64,000 bases of DNA from an uncultured Sphingomonadaceae bacterium (GTDB lineage: Bacteria; Pseudomonadota; Alphaproteobacteria; Sphingomonadales; Sphingomonadaceae), in the NCBI GenBank assembly GCA_947493195.1, contig CANLQG010000004.1, positions 1-64,000 of the forward strand, written 5' to 3'. Of the stretch, positions 7,474 through 16,613 are shown one piece after another. A program made the translations under genes and the position numbers. The stretch's first letter is position 1; every line of letters begins with the position of its first letter. The notes beneath the pieces are model-generated. The model was not told the DNA's origin and did not search any database. It saw nothing but the letters and a program-made list of their open reading frames with translations.

Positions 7474-9467
7474 TTTGCGGGATGCTCGGCCAGCCATTGG
7501 AGGCCTTGTTGAATATAGAGGGGAATCTCCCAGCCTGGTGCGCCCATCAGATCGAGGGCGAAATCGACCTTCCCGAGCTTGCCGCTCAACTCCCACGCTT
7601 GTGCTGTCAGGCCTGCGTCTATCGCTTTCTTGACGGCAGCCTTAGTCGTGCTGAGCTTGGCATGATTGTCAGTCAGCCAAGTGATGTTGGCGTAGATGAA
7701 TGCTTCCTCGAATGAACGACCACAATGCCCGTCCTGGGTGACCTGATAGGCAACCCGAATGCAGCCTTGCGTCTTGGCCGCATTATCGCAGGCTTGCAAT
7801 TCTTCGACGGTTTCCTTCTCGGGAATCCATTTGCGGAGACAGGCGTTGCTAGTGCTTTTCCCCGTCGCGACCGGGCATTTTTTTCCTCCGTCATCGACCG
7901 AGTCCAGGTCGGTAATGATCAGGCTCGGAATGCCAAGAAAGTCGATGATCGGCTTAAACTTATGGGCGTGCCCCCCGCCCACCTCAGAAATGCTGACATA
8001 CTGACTTCCGAGCGTCTCGCAGCCAGCCACCTTGGCTTGCTCCTCAATCATCATTGGGAGCAGCAGCCGCTCGACCTGGCCTTCCACGAAGATGGCCTTG
8101 TCCGCGAAAAACAGATCGCAATGAGTCAGTCGAACATAGCGGCGCAGGAAGTCGAGAAGGTCGGGGTTGTGTGGTGGCAGCGGTAGCTGCGAAAGGTCCT
8201 GCATGACGACCTGACGGCCAACCCTGCGGAAATAGCGCACGGGCTCGAACTCAGAATGAGCGATCATGTGGGACGAGTGTGTGGAGAGCAGAACTTGTGC
8301 TGTCGTCCCTCCGTCCGTTTCCAAAACCTTCGAAATCTCGCTGATGAAAACCGTCTGCATCTGCGGGTGCAGGTGCGCCTCGGGTTCTTCAATCGCGATT
8401 ATATGAACGCGCGGCTTGTCGCCCATCGTCGCGTCGATCGCAGCGCGGAAGGACTCCAGCTGCAGGACAATGTAAATCAGGTTTTTGTAGCCGAGCCCGT
8501 TATATTTTTCGGGCAGCTCGAACTCCTCCATTACTCCTTCTTTTTCGGCGTGTTCGCTGGCATAATATATTCGCGCATTGTCACGGTAAATTGTTTCTGC
8601 GCTCAGTTCAGCACGTACCCTCAGGTCCGGCGCTTTTTGGCCTGGCGGATAGCCAAAACTCTGAAGGCGCTTCGTCAAACGGCCAAAGGCTTTGCCGTAC
8701 ATCCCCGTAAGGTCGCCTGCGCTCGCCGTGAGTGCATCTTCGATCGCTTGATAACCGGCAGCGTCATCGACCCGATAGAAGCGTTCGTAATGATCGTGGA
8801 GAAGTTTTGAGAGCTTCGCGGACCGGCTTCCCTCATCGTCATCGACGTGCCGCTGAGCGGGCACGATGTCGATGCGCAGTAGGGATTTCAGCAAATTGCC
8901 GTCTTCGAGTTGTTCCACTTCTTTGCCGTCAGGGGACACTTTGAAGAAAACGCGTTTGAAATGATCTCTGAACGTCTCTTTCAGATAGTCGCACAGCGAG
9001 ACGTCTTTGCGAGGCCTGGCCCCAAACTCGTCGAGAAGCTTTTTCGCGTTCTCCAGTCGATAGTCGATCCGCATGCGCACTCTGCTTGTGCCAGGCGTAA
9101 GGTCCATCAAAAGCTTGGTGGCTGCAACGAGGTCGGCGGGATCTTCGCCATAGGAAAAGGTCAGATCGAGCCGCATACGCGGTGTAAGCCGCCTAAGCAG
9201 CTCAATCTTCTTTTCTGGATCAGCTTCAGCCGCAACCTTTCGCTCGATCCGCTTCAGGTCCCGGTGGCGAAGCTGAGAGAGGTCGTGGAAGGAGATTTTA
9301 GGAGCCTCGGCTCCTTGCCCGATAAACAGCCGGAGAGCCTCCATTACTGAGGTTTTCCCGCTATTGTTCGGCCCCACCAAAATGGTCGTCGTTTTGTCCT
9401 GGGCGAGATCGATTGAGAGTCGGCGCAGCAACCTGAAGTTTCGGATCTTAATGTTCTCAAGGCGCAT
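7470..9467 (-). CDS. OLD-family ATP-dependent nuclease (ABC ATPase + TOPRIM), Gabija GajA-like
   Basis: A 665-residue protein. The N-terminal ABC-type ATPase has Walker A LVGPNNSGKTSVMEAL (residues ~31-46), and its second half carries AIEEPEAHLHPQMQ (Walker B) and LLSTHSSHM (switch histidine). The C-terminal TOPRIM nuclease shows the conserved glutamate in AIFVEGQVERLLLPMM and the acidic DLDSVDD motif after a hydrophobic strand (LIITDLD). GajA is usually ~580 residues, so this one is longer, mainly in the linker between the ATPase halves. With the helicase gene it forms a two-gene minus-strand operon. The pair lies beside a restriction-modification gene, as expected of a defence island. Confidence in the domains is high; the Gabija label is less certain. 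Confidence 0.9.
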   Translation of the reverse strand: MRLENIKIRNFRLLRRLSIDLAQDKTTTILVGPNNSGKTSVMEALRLFIGQGAEAPKISFHDLSQLRHRDLKRIERKVAAEADPEKKIELLRRLTPRMRLDLTFSYGEDPADLVAATKLLMDLTPGTSRVRMRIDYRLENAKKLLDEFGARPRKDVSLCDYLKETFRDHFKRVFFKVSPDGKEVEQLEDGNLLKSLLRIDIVPAQRHVDDDEGSRSAKLSKLLHDHYERFYRVDDAAGYQAIEDALTASAGDLTGMYGKAFGRLTKRLQSFGYPPGQKAPDLRVRAELSAETIYRDNARIYYASEHAEKEGVMEEFELPEKYNGLGYKNLIYIVLQLESFRAAIDATMGDKPRVHIIAIEEPEAHLHPQMQTVFISEISKVLETDGGTTAQVLLSTHSSHMIAHSEFEPVRYFRRVGRQVVMQDLSQLPLPPHNPDLLDFLRRYVRLTHCDLFFADKAIFVEGQVERLLLPMMIEEQAKVAGCETLGSQYVSISEVGGGHAHKFKPIIDFLGIPSLIITDLDSVDDGGKKCPVATGKSTSNACLRKWIPEKETVEELQACDNAAKTQGCIRVAYQVTQDGHCGRSFEEAFIYANITWLTDNHAKLSTTKAAVKKAIDAGLTAQAWELSGKLGKVDFALDLMGAPGWEIPLYIQQGLQWLAEHPAK

Positions 9468-9822
9468 GCGGTCATTATCTCAAATGGCTCGAAGATCTCG
9501 AAGGTGACTGTAGGGCCATCCTGACACAAGGGGGAAGTAGTTTGCTATCGAATTGAACCGGAATCGCCTGTCACTCGATCCCGGGTGGCTTGATGAATTC
9601 CGTGATCAGCCGGCGAGCGCGGTGCACTGATCGCTAAACGGGTCACCTGGCTACGGTCCGCTTTCGGTCCAAGGCGTGGCATATCCCGCTCGGGCTCCTT
9701 TCCTCTGGGCTTCGAGGCAGACCTTGGGCGTGGGACGCGGTCGTTCATTGTGCATGACAATCACAGTTTGGGTGTAAGTCGATGTAAGTTCGGCTACTCC
9801 ACTCAAGGTATGGAGGGTCTTA
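9468..9822. other. Divergent intergenic region between the OLD nuclease and the type IIG gene
   Basis: A 355-bp gap from which the two defence units are read outward. I find no supported gene in it. It must hold the promoters of both units; a GGAGGG ribosome-binding site at 9812-9817 serves the plus-strand gene. Confidence 0.5.
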
Positions 9823-12800
9823 GTGTTCCAAGGCGCATTGTTCACTCGTGATTGGCTGAAGCAAGGGGTCACCGAATCCCCTGAGTGGCAGAATCTCGAA
9901 ATTAGTGAAGTTGAGCAGCTCTACGAAAGCGCCCAGCATTTGCTGCATGAACATTCAGGCCACAAGAAGCCAACCGAAGCAGAAACCGAAGACCAACTTA
10001 TTTATCCGCTGCTCGAATTGCTGGGCTGGCAACACAAATCCGTTCAACAGAACATGACGACAAAGGGACGCAAGGACGTTCCCGATGCCTTGCTTTTCGC
10101 CGATGGCGACGCCGCAGAAAAGGCGAAGACACTCGAGCCATGGCAACGCTTCCGTCATGGCGCTGCTCTTGTCGAAGCGAAGCGCTGGAACCGCCCGCTC
10201 GATCGCGAAGGGCAAGGCGACCAGGGTGTTCCGTCGACCCAAATCATGCATTATCTGCGCCGCGCTGCCGTCGTGGCAGATGGAAAGATGCCGTGGGGCA
10301 TTCTGACTAACGGACGGCACTGGCGGCTCTACTACCAAAACGCTCTTTCTGTCGCTGAGGACTTCTTCGAAATTGACCTGGGCAAGGTCTTTGGTCTGCC
10401 CGGATGCGAACCGGATCTACTCGACGAACCGATCGATCCAGATTACGCATTCCGATTGTTCATGCTGATTTTTGGTCGCGAAGCGTTTCGTCCGAGCGAG
10501 CAGGGCCGCAGCTTTCACCTGATCGCGATCGAGGATGCGCGCCGGTGGGAGGAAAGGGTCCGCAAGGATCTGGCAGATACGGTGTTCGAAACCGTCTTTC
10601 CCGAACTGATTACTGCCATCTCGTTGGCAGACCCGGATCGCCCCGAGACGCTCGATGATGGCTACGCCGAGCAGGTTCGCCAAGCGGCCATGTTCCTTCT
10701 CTATCGTCTATTGTTTGTGCTTTATGCCGAAGATCGGAATCTGCTCCCCGACGAGCGCGGTCCCTACGCGGACTATTGCCTGACCCGTCTTCGAGAGGAG
10801 ATCAAGGAACGGCATGTGCAAAGGCAAGCACAGCTCGCCCGCAGCACTGCCTACTGGTCGCGCCTCGAGACAATTTTCGGCGCAATTTCCGAAGGCGACG
10901 ATGATCTTGGCATTCCGCCCTACAACGGCGGCCTGTTCGCAGCGGAAGGCAATTCGCTACTCAGTCGCATCAAGCTGTCGGACGAGACGCTAGCCAAGGC
11001 TATATTACCGCTCTCACACCGCGAGGAAGAAGGGCGGCTTCGCTACATCAACTACCGCGACCTTTCGGTTCAGCAGCTCGGCTCGATCTATGAATCGATC
11101 CTCGAATACGGTGTCGAGATCGAGGAAACCGGGACCGTCCGACCGCGCTCGGACAACGAGGCACGGCACCGCTCGGGTTCGTATTACACACCAGAACCGC
11201 TCGTATCGCTGATCATCGAAAAAACGGTCGGCCCGGTCGTCGAAGAGAAGCGCGAGGCATTCGAAGCCGCTCTAGCAAGCGGCGCAAAGGGTGATGACCT
11301 TCGCGCACACGATCCGGCCATGGCACTGCTTTCGCTCCGCATCGTCGACCCCGCAATGGGAAGCGGGCATTTCCTCGTCAGCTTGGTCGATTGGCTTTCG
11401 GACAAGGTCTTGACCGCAGTCGGCGATGCCGAAAGCATGGCCGAGGGCGATTATACTTCTCCTCTCGTGAAGCTCATTGCCGAGTTGCGAGAGGGGATCG
11501 TCGCCAACGCGCGGGAGCATTACTGGCCGATCGTCGAAGACCAGCTGGATGACCGCCATATCGTGCGCCGCATGGTACTCAAGCGCTGCGTCCACGGGGT
11601 CGATCTCAACCCGATGGCCGTGGAGCTCGCCAAGGTCGCGCTCTGGTTGCACAGCTTCACCGTAGGTGCGCCTTTGTCGTTCCTCGACCATCATTTGCGG
11701 TGCGGTAACAGCGTGCTTGGCGCGTGGGTGCGCCCGACGATGGACTGGATGCAAGAACGCGGTGCCCTTATTTCCAACCGCCACCTCGCCCCGCTCGCCA
11801 ACATCGTGCGCGAGATGGAAAAGATCGAAGGGCTGACCGACACCGACATTGCTCAGGTTGACCAGTCGAAAAGCCTCTTCACCACCGTCTCCGAAGCCAG
11901 CGCTCCGCTCGAAGCGATCCTCGATCTGGCAAAGGCGGATGATCTGATGGGCGTTCTGGAAACGAATGTCCGCCGACCCCGCGAACCGGCTGATGCCATT
12001 CGCAAGGATGGTGACAAACGCCTCGCCGACATGCGCAAGGCGCTGGCCGACAGCACCGACGAAGCAAAGGCGGAAAAGGCGCGGGTCGCGCTCGAAAAGG
12101 AATCTGCGAAGATTGACCGCGCGGTCGCCAAGGCGCGCGAAGCCGAACGCAAGTTCGACCGGGCTGAAGCGATGAAGCTGGTCCACGAAGGAACCTTCGG
12201 CGATCCCAGCCGGATCGCAAGCGGTGAAATCGAAGTGCTCGCAGCCGACGCGCGAACCGAGCTAAGCTTGGATGCACCAGAGCCGGTCCAAGGCAGTCTG
12301 ATGCCGAGCCATAGGCCCGATGATCGCCGCCGCGCGCTGGCAGACAGCCTAGTGCGCGAGGCGCGCGCAATCGCGGCTGAACAGCGGTTCTTCCACTGGG
12401 AAGTCGCCTTCCCCGGCGTATGGCGCGACTTGTCCTCTTCGGGTCGGTCAGGCGGGTTCGATGCGGTCATTGGCAACCCGCCTTACGTCCGGCAGGAAGA
12501 AATCTCCCCGATCAAGCCCGCCCTGTCGAAAGCCTTCGACACCTATGCCGGCACCGCCGATCTCTACGTCTATTTCTACGAACAGGGGACCAAGCTGCTC
12601 AGGCCCGGCGGGCGAATGGGCTATGTCGTCACCAACAAGTGGTTGAAGGCTGGCTATGCAGAGAAGCTTCGGCGGATGTTCGCCGAGGATGTGTGGGTCG
12701 AATTTCTGGCCGATTTCGGCCACGCGCGCCATTTGTTCCCGGATGCCGACGTCTTTCCATGCGTCATCGCAGTGCAGAAGCCCGATGCAGACGCTGTGCC

Positions 12801-14037
12801 CGAGCAATACGATCTTGCGGTAATCCCGCGTGACGATGTTCCGCGTGAGGGTCTGTCGGCAGCAGTCCACGCCGCGACCTATCGTGCCGAACGCTCCGAC
12901 CTGACCGAAGAAGCATGGGTGCTGGAGCCGCCAGACGTAGCCGCCCTGCTCAAGAAGATTCGTGAGCGCGGCGTATCGCTTGAGGAATATGCCGGGGCTA
13001 GTCCGCTTTACGGCGTGAAGACGGGCTTCAATGAGGCATTTCTGATCGACACCGCCACACGCGATCAGCTTGTTGGCGATGACCCGAAAGCAGCCGACAT
13101 CATCAAGCCCTACCTGCGCGGTCAGGACATTGGCCGCTGGCTGCCGGAGTGGAACGGGCTCTGGATGATCTTCGCTCGGCGAGGTATCGACATTGAAGAA
13201 TATCCGAGCGTACTTCGGCATCTCGAGTCTTTCCGAACACAGCTAGAACCCAAACCAGCTAATTGGCAGCCTCCGAAGAAGGATGCGAAATGGCTAGGTC
13301 GGAAGGCCGGTAGTTATCGCTGGTATGAGATTCAGGATGCTGTCGACTACTTTGAGGATTTTGACCGCCCGAAGGTCCTTTTGCGGCGCATCGCTTTCTA
13401 TGCCCAAGTCTGCACTGACCAAGGCCAATACATGGTCAATGACTCAGCTTTGATACTGCCGACCGTTGATGAATGGATCGTCGCCTGCCTCAACTCACCG
13501 ATCGGCTGGTATTTCCAATTCAAAAAGTTCCCGCACAAGAAGGATGAGGCGCTCGCTTTTGATATTCCTTATATCCGTGAGTTCCCAATTCCGCAGCTTG
13601 AACACGGAAAGCGGGAAGCGTTCCAAGATAATGTTGAGTGCATTAAGACGAACACCGCCATCGTGGAAAAAGCGGATCGAGCCATTGCTGACTGGCTTGG
13701 GTTCGAGTTCCCAAGAGTTACTAGCACCGCCCTTTCCGAGGCCAGCAAGCTCGACAGCGACGGCTTTGTCTCAGCGGTCCGCGCCGCCCTGCCCAAACGT
13801 GAAGGCTTGACCCCGACCCAACTCCGTCGGCTGCGCGAAGCGTTTGCCGAGACCGCCGAGCCTGCCCGGCAGGCACGGATCGAATTGCTGGCCCATGAGC
13901 GCAGCCTCGCTGCCATGGTCGAGCGCGCCTATGGCCTGACCGACGAGGAAGTTGCTCTCATGTGGCGCACGGCCCCGCCCCGCATGCCGCTGGCCCCTCC
14001 ACCCGGGTTAGATCTAAGCGATGACACTGGTGACTGA
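9823..14037 (+). CDS. Type IIG restriction-modification enzyme (nuclease + N6-adenine methylase + specificity domain)
   Basis: A 1404-residue single-chain enzyme. The N-terminal ~170 residues carry a PD-(D/E)xK nuclease signature: VPDALLF, then VEAKRW about 27 residues later, after the DQLIYPLLELLGW lead-in common to these domains. The central gamma-type adenine methylase has motif I DPAMGSGHFL and motif IV NPPYVRQEE. The C-terminal part resembles the TaqI-type specificity domain (YGVKTGFNEAFLID, IIKPYLRGQDIGRW, IPYIREFPIP). Such enzymes methylate one strand of an asymmetric site and cut at a distance. A long charged coiled-coil (residues ~720-800) splits the methylase between motifs I and IV. 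The start is GTG, with GGAGGG five bases upstream. No separate restriction subunit is needed. PglX of BREX is a less good match because of the nuclease domain and absence of other BREX genes. Confidence 0.87.
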   Translation: MFQGALFTRDWLKQGVTESPEWQNLEISEVEQLYESAQHLLHEHSGHKKPTEAETEDQLIYPLLELLGWQHKSVQQNMTTKGRKDVPDALLFADGDAAEKAKTLEPWQRFRHGAALVEAKRWNRPLDREGQGDQGVPSTQIMHYLRRAAVVADGKMPWGILTNGRHWRLYYQNALSVAEDFFEIDLGKVFGLPGCEPDLLDEPIDPDYAFRLFMLIFGREAFRPSEQGRSFHLIAIEDARRWEERVRKDLADTVFETVFPELITAISLADPDRPETLDDGYAEQVRQAAMFLLYRLLFVLYAEDRNLLPDERGPYADYCLTRLREEIKERHVQRQAQLARSTAYWSRLETIFGAISEGDDDLGIPPYNGGLFAAEGNSLLSRIKLSDETLAKAILPLSHREEEGRLRYINYRDLSVQQLGSIYESILEYGVEIEETGTVRPRSDNEARHRSGSYYTPEPLVSLIIEKTVGPVVEEKREAFEAALASGAKGDDLRAHDPAMALLSLRIVDPAMGSGHFLVSLVDWLSDKVLTAVGDAESMAEGDYTSPLVKLIAELREGIVANAREHYWPIVEDQLDDRHIVRRMVLKRCVHGVDLNPMAVELAKVALWLHSFTVGAPLSFLDHHLRCGNSVLGAWVRPTMDWMQERGALISNRHLAPLANIVREMEKIEGLTDTDIAQVDQSKSLFTTVSEASAPLEAILDLAKADDLMGVLETNVRRPREPADAIRKDGDKRLADMRKALADSTDEAKAEKARVALEKESAKIDRAVAKAREAERKFDRAEAMKLVHEGTFGDPSRIASGEIEVLAADARTELSLDAPEPVQGSLMPSHRPDDRRRALADSLVREARAIAAEQRFFHWEVAFPGVWRDLSSSGRSGGFDAVIGNPPYVRQEEISPIKPALSKAFDTYAGTADLYVYFYEQGTKLLRPGGRMGYVVTNKWLKAGYAEKLRRMFAEDVWVEFLADFGHARHLFPDADVFPCVIAVQKPDADAVPEQYDLAVIPRDDVPREGLSAAVHAATYRAERSDLTEEAWVLEPPDVAALLKKIRERGVSLEEYAGASPLYGVKTGFNEAFLIDTATRDQLVGDDPKAADIIKPYLRGQDIGRWLPEWNGLWMIFARRGIDIEEYPSVLRHLESFRTQLEPKPANWQPPKKDAKWLGRKAGSYRWYEIQDAVDYFEDFDRPKVLLRRIAFYAQVCTDQGQYMVNDSALILPTVDEWIVACLNSPIGWYFQFKKFPHKKDEALAFDIPYIREFPIPQLEHGKREAFQDNVECIKTNTAIVEKADRAIADWLGFEFPRVTSTALSEASKLDSDGFVSAVRAALPKREGLTPTQLRRLREAFAETAEPARQARIELLAHERSLAAMVERAYGLTDEEVALMWRTAPPRMPLAPPPGLDLSDDTGD

Positions 14038-14125
14038 ACTACTCTAGGTTTTTGCTGTCACTGCTAAAGTCCGCAACCGGCGCACTTCCTGACCTTTCCG
14101 CAACCGAACTCCATTGGCTGACTGT

Positions 14126-15018
14126 GGGCCGGAAGCAGAATGGCGGCTCTAGAGCGGCCAAACCCAAAAAGCGGACTTAGGATGCGCCGACTTACACGCA
14201 CACTGTTGGAAAAGTTCGTCAGTGCTCGCTATCGGGCTCTATGGCCACGACACCAACAGCAACAAACGCAACGAAGAAGGGGCACTGTCCCACCTGCGAT
14301 GGCGAGCGCACCTGCGAAATTCACGGCTCGATCTACAAGGCTTGGGACTGGGAGGACAAGCAATATGGCCATTCGGTCAACGGCGGTGTCGACCACTCTC
14401 TGCTCGAATGTCAAGGGTGCGAGACGGTCTTCTACGAAACTTCCAGCTGGAACAGCGAAGACACCGATCACTACTACGATGCGGCGGGGCAGGAGCAGTA
14501 TGAGCATCCGAGGGAGATACAAACTTATCCGAAGCCAGAGGCCAAGACGAAGCCGGTATGGTTCGACGCCATGCAAAAGGCTGACCCCCAGCTGCGCAAT
14601 ATCCTGAGCCAGATGTACGTAGCGCACGACAACCAGGCACACATCCTCACGGCGATAGGACTCAGAACGGCACTGGACCGTGCAACCGAAGTCATCGGCA
14701 TCGACCCGGCCAAGACATTTGATGAGAAACTGAACGAGCTGCGCAACGGAGGGTGGATCGGGCAAACTGAGCGGGACATCCTCGGCGTTGTTACGGATGC
14801 GGGTAATGCGGCTGCGCATCGCGGCTGGGAGCCCGACAGTCAGGAGGTTTCCGAACTGCTCTCATCGCTAGAGGTGTTCCTCCATCGCGCTTTTATCGTC
14901 GGCCAGAAGGCATTAGGCATCAAGAAAAGTATTCCCGCAAAACCCGAGCGGCTGCTCGCCGTTGGGAAGAAGACTACTCCCTGACCACAATTGGGGCCGG
15001 AAGCGGAAAGGCAGCTTT
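14126..15018. repeat. Imperfect 25-bp direct repeats bracketing the DUF4145 gene
   Basis: 14126-14150 and 14994-15018 match at about 21 of 25 positions (GGGCCGGAAGC, then RGAA, GGCRGCT). The coordinates given span both copies. They may mark how the enclosed gene was acquired, or simply be two copies of a dispersed decayed intergenic sequence; each is followed nearby by a stretch containing GCGGA. Confidence 0.4.
14241..14984 (+). CDS. DUF4145 protein with N-terminal zinc ribbon
   Basis: A 247-residue protein. Two CxxC pairs, CPTCDGERTC (residues ~16-25) and CQGC (~58-61), suggest a zinc ribbon. From about residue 115 the sequence has the DUF4145 pattern: a helix with AIGLRTALDRATEVIGID, FDEKLNELRNGGWI, and the GNAAAHRGWEP motif, an HEPN-related fold. 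DUF4145 proteins turn up repeatedly beside restriction systems and other defence genes, and this one follows the type IIG gene by 203 bp on the same strand. The role is unproven; an RNase effector or regulator of the restriction system are both reasonable guesses. Confidence 0.82.
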   Translation: MATTPTATNATKKGHCPTCDGERTCEIHGSIYKAWDWEDKQYGHSVNGGVDHSLLECQGCETVFYETSSWNSEDTDHYYDAAGQEQYEHPREIQTYPKPEAKTKPVWFDAMQKADPQLRNILSQMYVAHDNQAHILTAIGLRTALDRATEVIGIDPAKTFDEKLNELRNGGWIGQTERDILGVVTDAGNAAAHRGWEPDSQEVSELLSSLEVFLHRAFIVGQKALGIKKSIPAKPERLLAVGKKTTP

Positions 15019-15216
15019 TATATCTTTGAGCGGATTAAGCGGACAGCGACTGCTGACCGAATCGCAAGCCGGTGCATTAGAGAATGGTCTGGAGAAACCC
15101 CTCTTGGAATAGACTTTTGCCGTCGTTAAAACGCACTTGCAGGACAGCCAACACGGAGCCGAGAGCCACAAAGTAAATCGGTTTACTATTTAGCGCGCCT
15201 TTCCTACCATCCAGTG

Positions 15217-16122
15217 ATGGCGAGAGAAACCTTTACGATTGAGGGCGCAGGCGCAATTTCTCTTACAGCCGAGGCTGAGGGGGATGCCTACGCCATACCC
15301 GTCCTTCTTGCGCACGGCGGCGGGCAGACACGGCGCGCGTGGAGAAGGGTGGTCAGCGAGCTGGCTCAAGCCGGCTTTCGCGCAATCGCCTTCGACATGC
15401 GCGGTCACGGAGACAGCGATTGGTCGCCATGCGGAGCTTATGAAATGCGCGACTTCGCGGCGGATCTGGTCGCTGCAGCGTCGCGCCTGGACCAGAAGCC
15501 AGCGCTGGTCGGCGCTTCACTGGGCGGGCTCGCCGGACTGATTGCCGCAGGGGAGCTTGCTCCAGGTAGCTTTGCTTCACTCACATTGGTCGACATTGCC
15601 CCGCGCATGGAGCCTAGCGGTGTGATGCGCGTGGTTGGTTTCATGGAAGAGCATGTCGATAGCGGCTTCGCCTCACCAGAGGAGGCGGCCGACGTGATCG
15701 CTCGCTACATGCCGCATCGTCCCAGGCGGGGCGCGAGCGATGGTCTGAAAAACTATCTGAGGCAGAAGCCGGATGGGCGCTTCTATTGGCACTGGGACCC
15801 TGTGTTTATCCGTAATATAATGTCAGCCAGACAAGGCGACCCAGACAGCCAAGAACGTCAATCGGCAATGCTGAGCCAAGCTGCGGCGAATCTCACGCTT
15901 CCGCTTCACCTCATCCGAGGCGGCTCTAGCGATCTTGTTTCCGAAGAGGCCGTTTTGCATCTGCGACAACTCGTCCCCCATGCAGAATACACCGATATTG
16001 CCGATGCCACGCACATGGTCGTGGGCGATGCGAACGATGCCTTTTCCGCCGCTATCGTCGATTTCCTAGGGCGCCATCACTCTCGCGATACGGCTCAGCC
16101 ACAGGGGACGAGGGAGCTATGA
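15217..16122 (+). CDS. Alpha/beta hydrolase
   Basis: A 301-residue alpha/beta-hydrolase-fold enzyme: HGGGQTRRAW oxyanion-hole loop, AFDMRGHGDSDW, nucleophile elbow VGASLGGLAG (Ser in GASLG), acidic residue region after LIRGGSSDLV and the catalytic histidine in DATHMVVGDAND. Substrate unknown; the family includes esterases, C-C hydrolases and dehalogenases. I start it at the ATG at 15217; a GTG three bases earlier is in frame. It overlaps the next gene by ATGA, so the two form an operon with a thioesterase. Confidence 0.87.
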   Translation: MARETFTIEGAGAISLTAEAEGDAYAIPVLLAHGGGQTRRAWRRVVSELAQAGFRAIAFDMRGHGDSDWSPCGAYEMRDFAADLVAAASRLDQKPALVGASLGGLAGLIAAGELAPGSFASLTLVDIAPRMEPSGVMRVVGFMEEHVDSGFASPEEAADVIARYMPHRPRRGASDGLKNYLRQKPDGRFYWHWDPVFIRNIMSARQGDPDSQERQSAMLSQAAANLTLPLHLIRGGSSDLVSEEAVLHLRQLVPHAEYTDIADATHMVVGDANDAFSAAIVDFLGRHHSRDTAQPQGTREL

Positions 16123-16613
16123 TCGATCGAGAGCGCTTGCAGGAAATGCTGCATATAGCGCCGTTTCACCGATGGCTTGGGCTGGAGATTGCAACATGCT
16201 CCGACCAGGGAATCGCGATCACCATGCCATGGCGCGAAGAGATCGTGTCGAACCCTATGATTGGGTCGGCGCATGGAGGGATCCTGGCTTCACTGGTCGA
16301 CCTCACCGGGCTTTATACTCTGCTTGCGGCGGGCGTCGCGGCGAGAGCGACGGCCGATCTGCATGTCAATTACCACCGTTCTGCAACCTCAGGACCTCTC
16401 ACTGCTCACGGACAGATCGTGAAGCTCGGGCGACAGATTTCGGTGGCGGAAACCCGGGTTCTCGAGCCCGACGGCAAGTTGGTCGCCAGCGGCAGGGGCG
16501 CCTACTTCTCGTCAACCGGATCAATTGATCAGCGCGGCGGGACTATTGATCTCGAACAGGCTCTTGCCACCCAAGGCCCAGCGACTTCTGCAGCGCAATC
16601 CACGCCAGCGTAA
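16119..16613 (+). CDS. PaaI-family hotdog thioesterase
   Basis: A 164-residue hotdog-fold protein. The segment NPMIGSAHGGILASLVDLTG holds the HGG motif with an aspartate in the following helix, as in PaaI/YbgC-type acyl-CoA thioesterases, and DLHVNYHRSA is the matching strand. It starts inside the stop of the hydrolase gene (ATGA). The last ~70 bp overlap the 3' end of the convergent nodT-type gene, and the C-terminal ~25 residues look unstructured, so the true family domain ends near residue 140. Together with the hydrolase it may process an acyl or aryl ester, possibly linked with the efflux operon next to it. Confidence 0.87.
   Translation: MIDRERLQEMLHIAPFHRWLGLEIATCSDQGIAITMPWREEIVSNPMIGSAHGGILASLVDLTGLYTLLAAGVAARATADLHVNYHRSATSGPLTAHGQIVKLGRQISVAETRVLEPDGKLVASGRGAYFSSTGSIDQRGGTIDLEQALATQGPATSAAQSTPA

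Noticed and set aside
9545..9872. Two small frames between the OLD and type IIG genes
   Set aside because: No relation between them or to known proteins, and no usable ribosome-binding site; they more likely lie in promoter DNA.
9823..14037. BREX PglX methylase
   Set aside because: It has a PD-(D/E)xK nuclease domain at its N-terminus and none of the other BREX genes (brxA, brxB, brxC, pglZ) is present.
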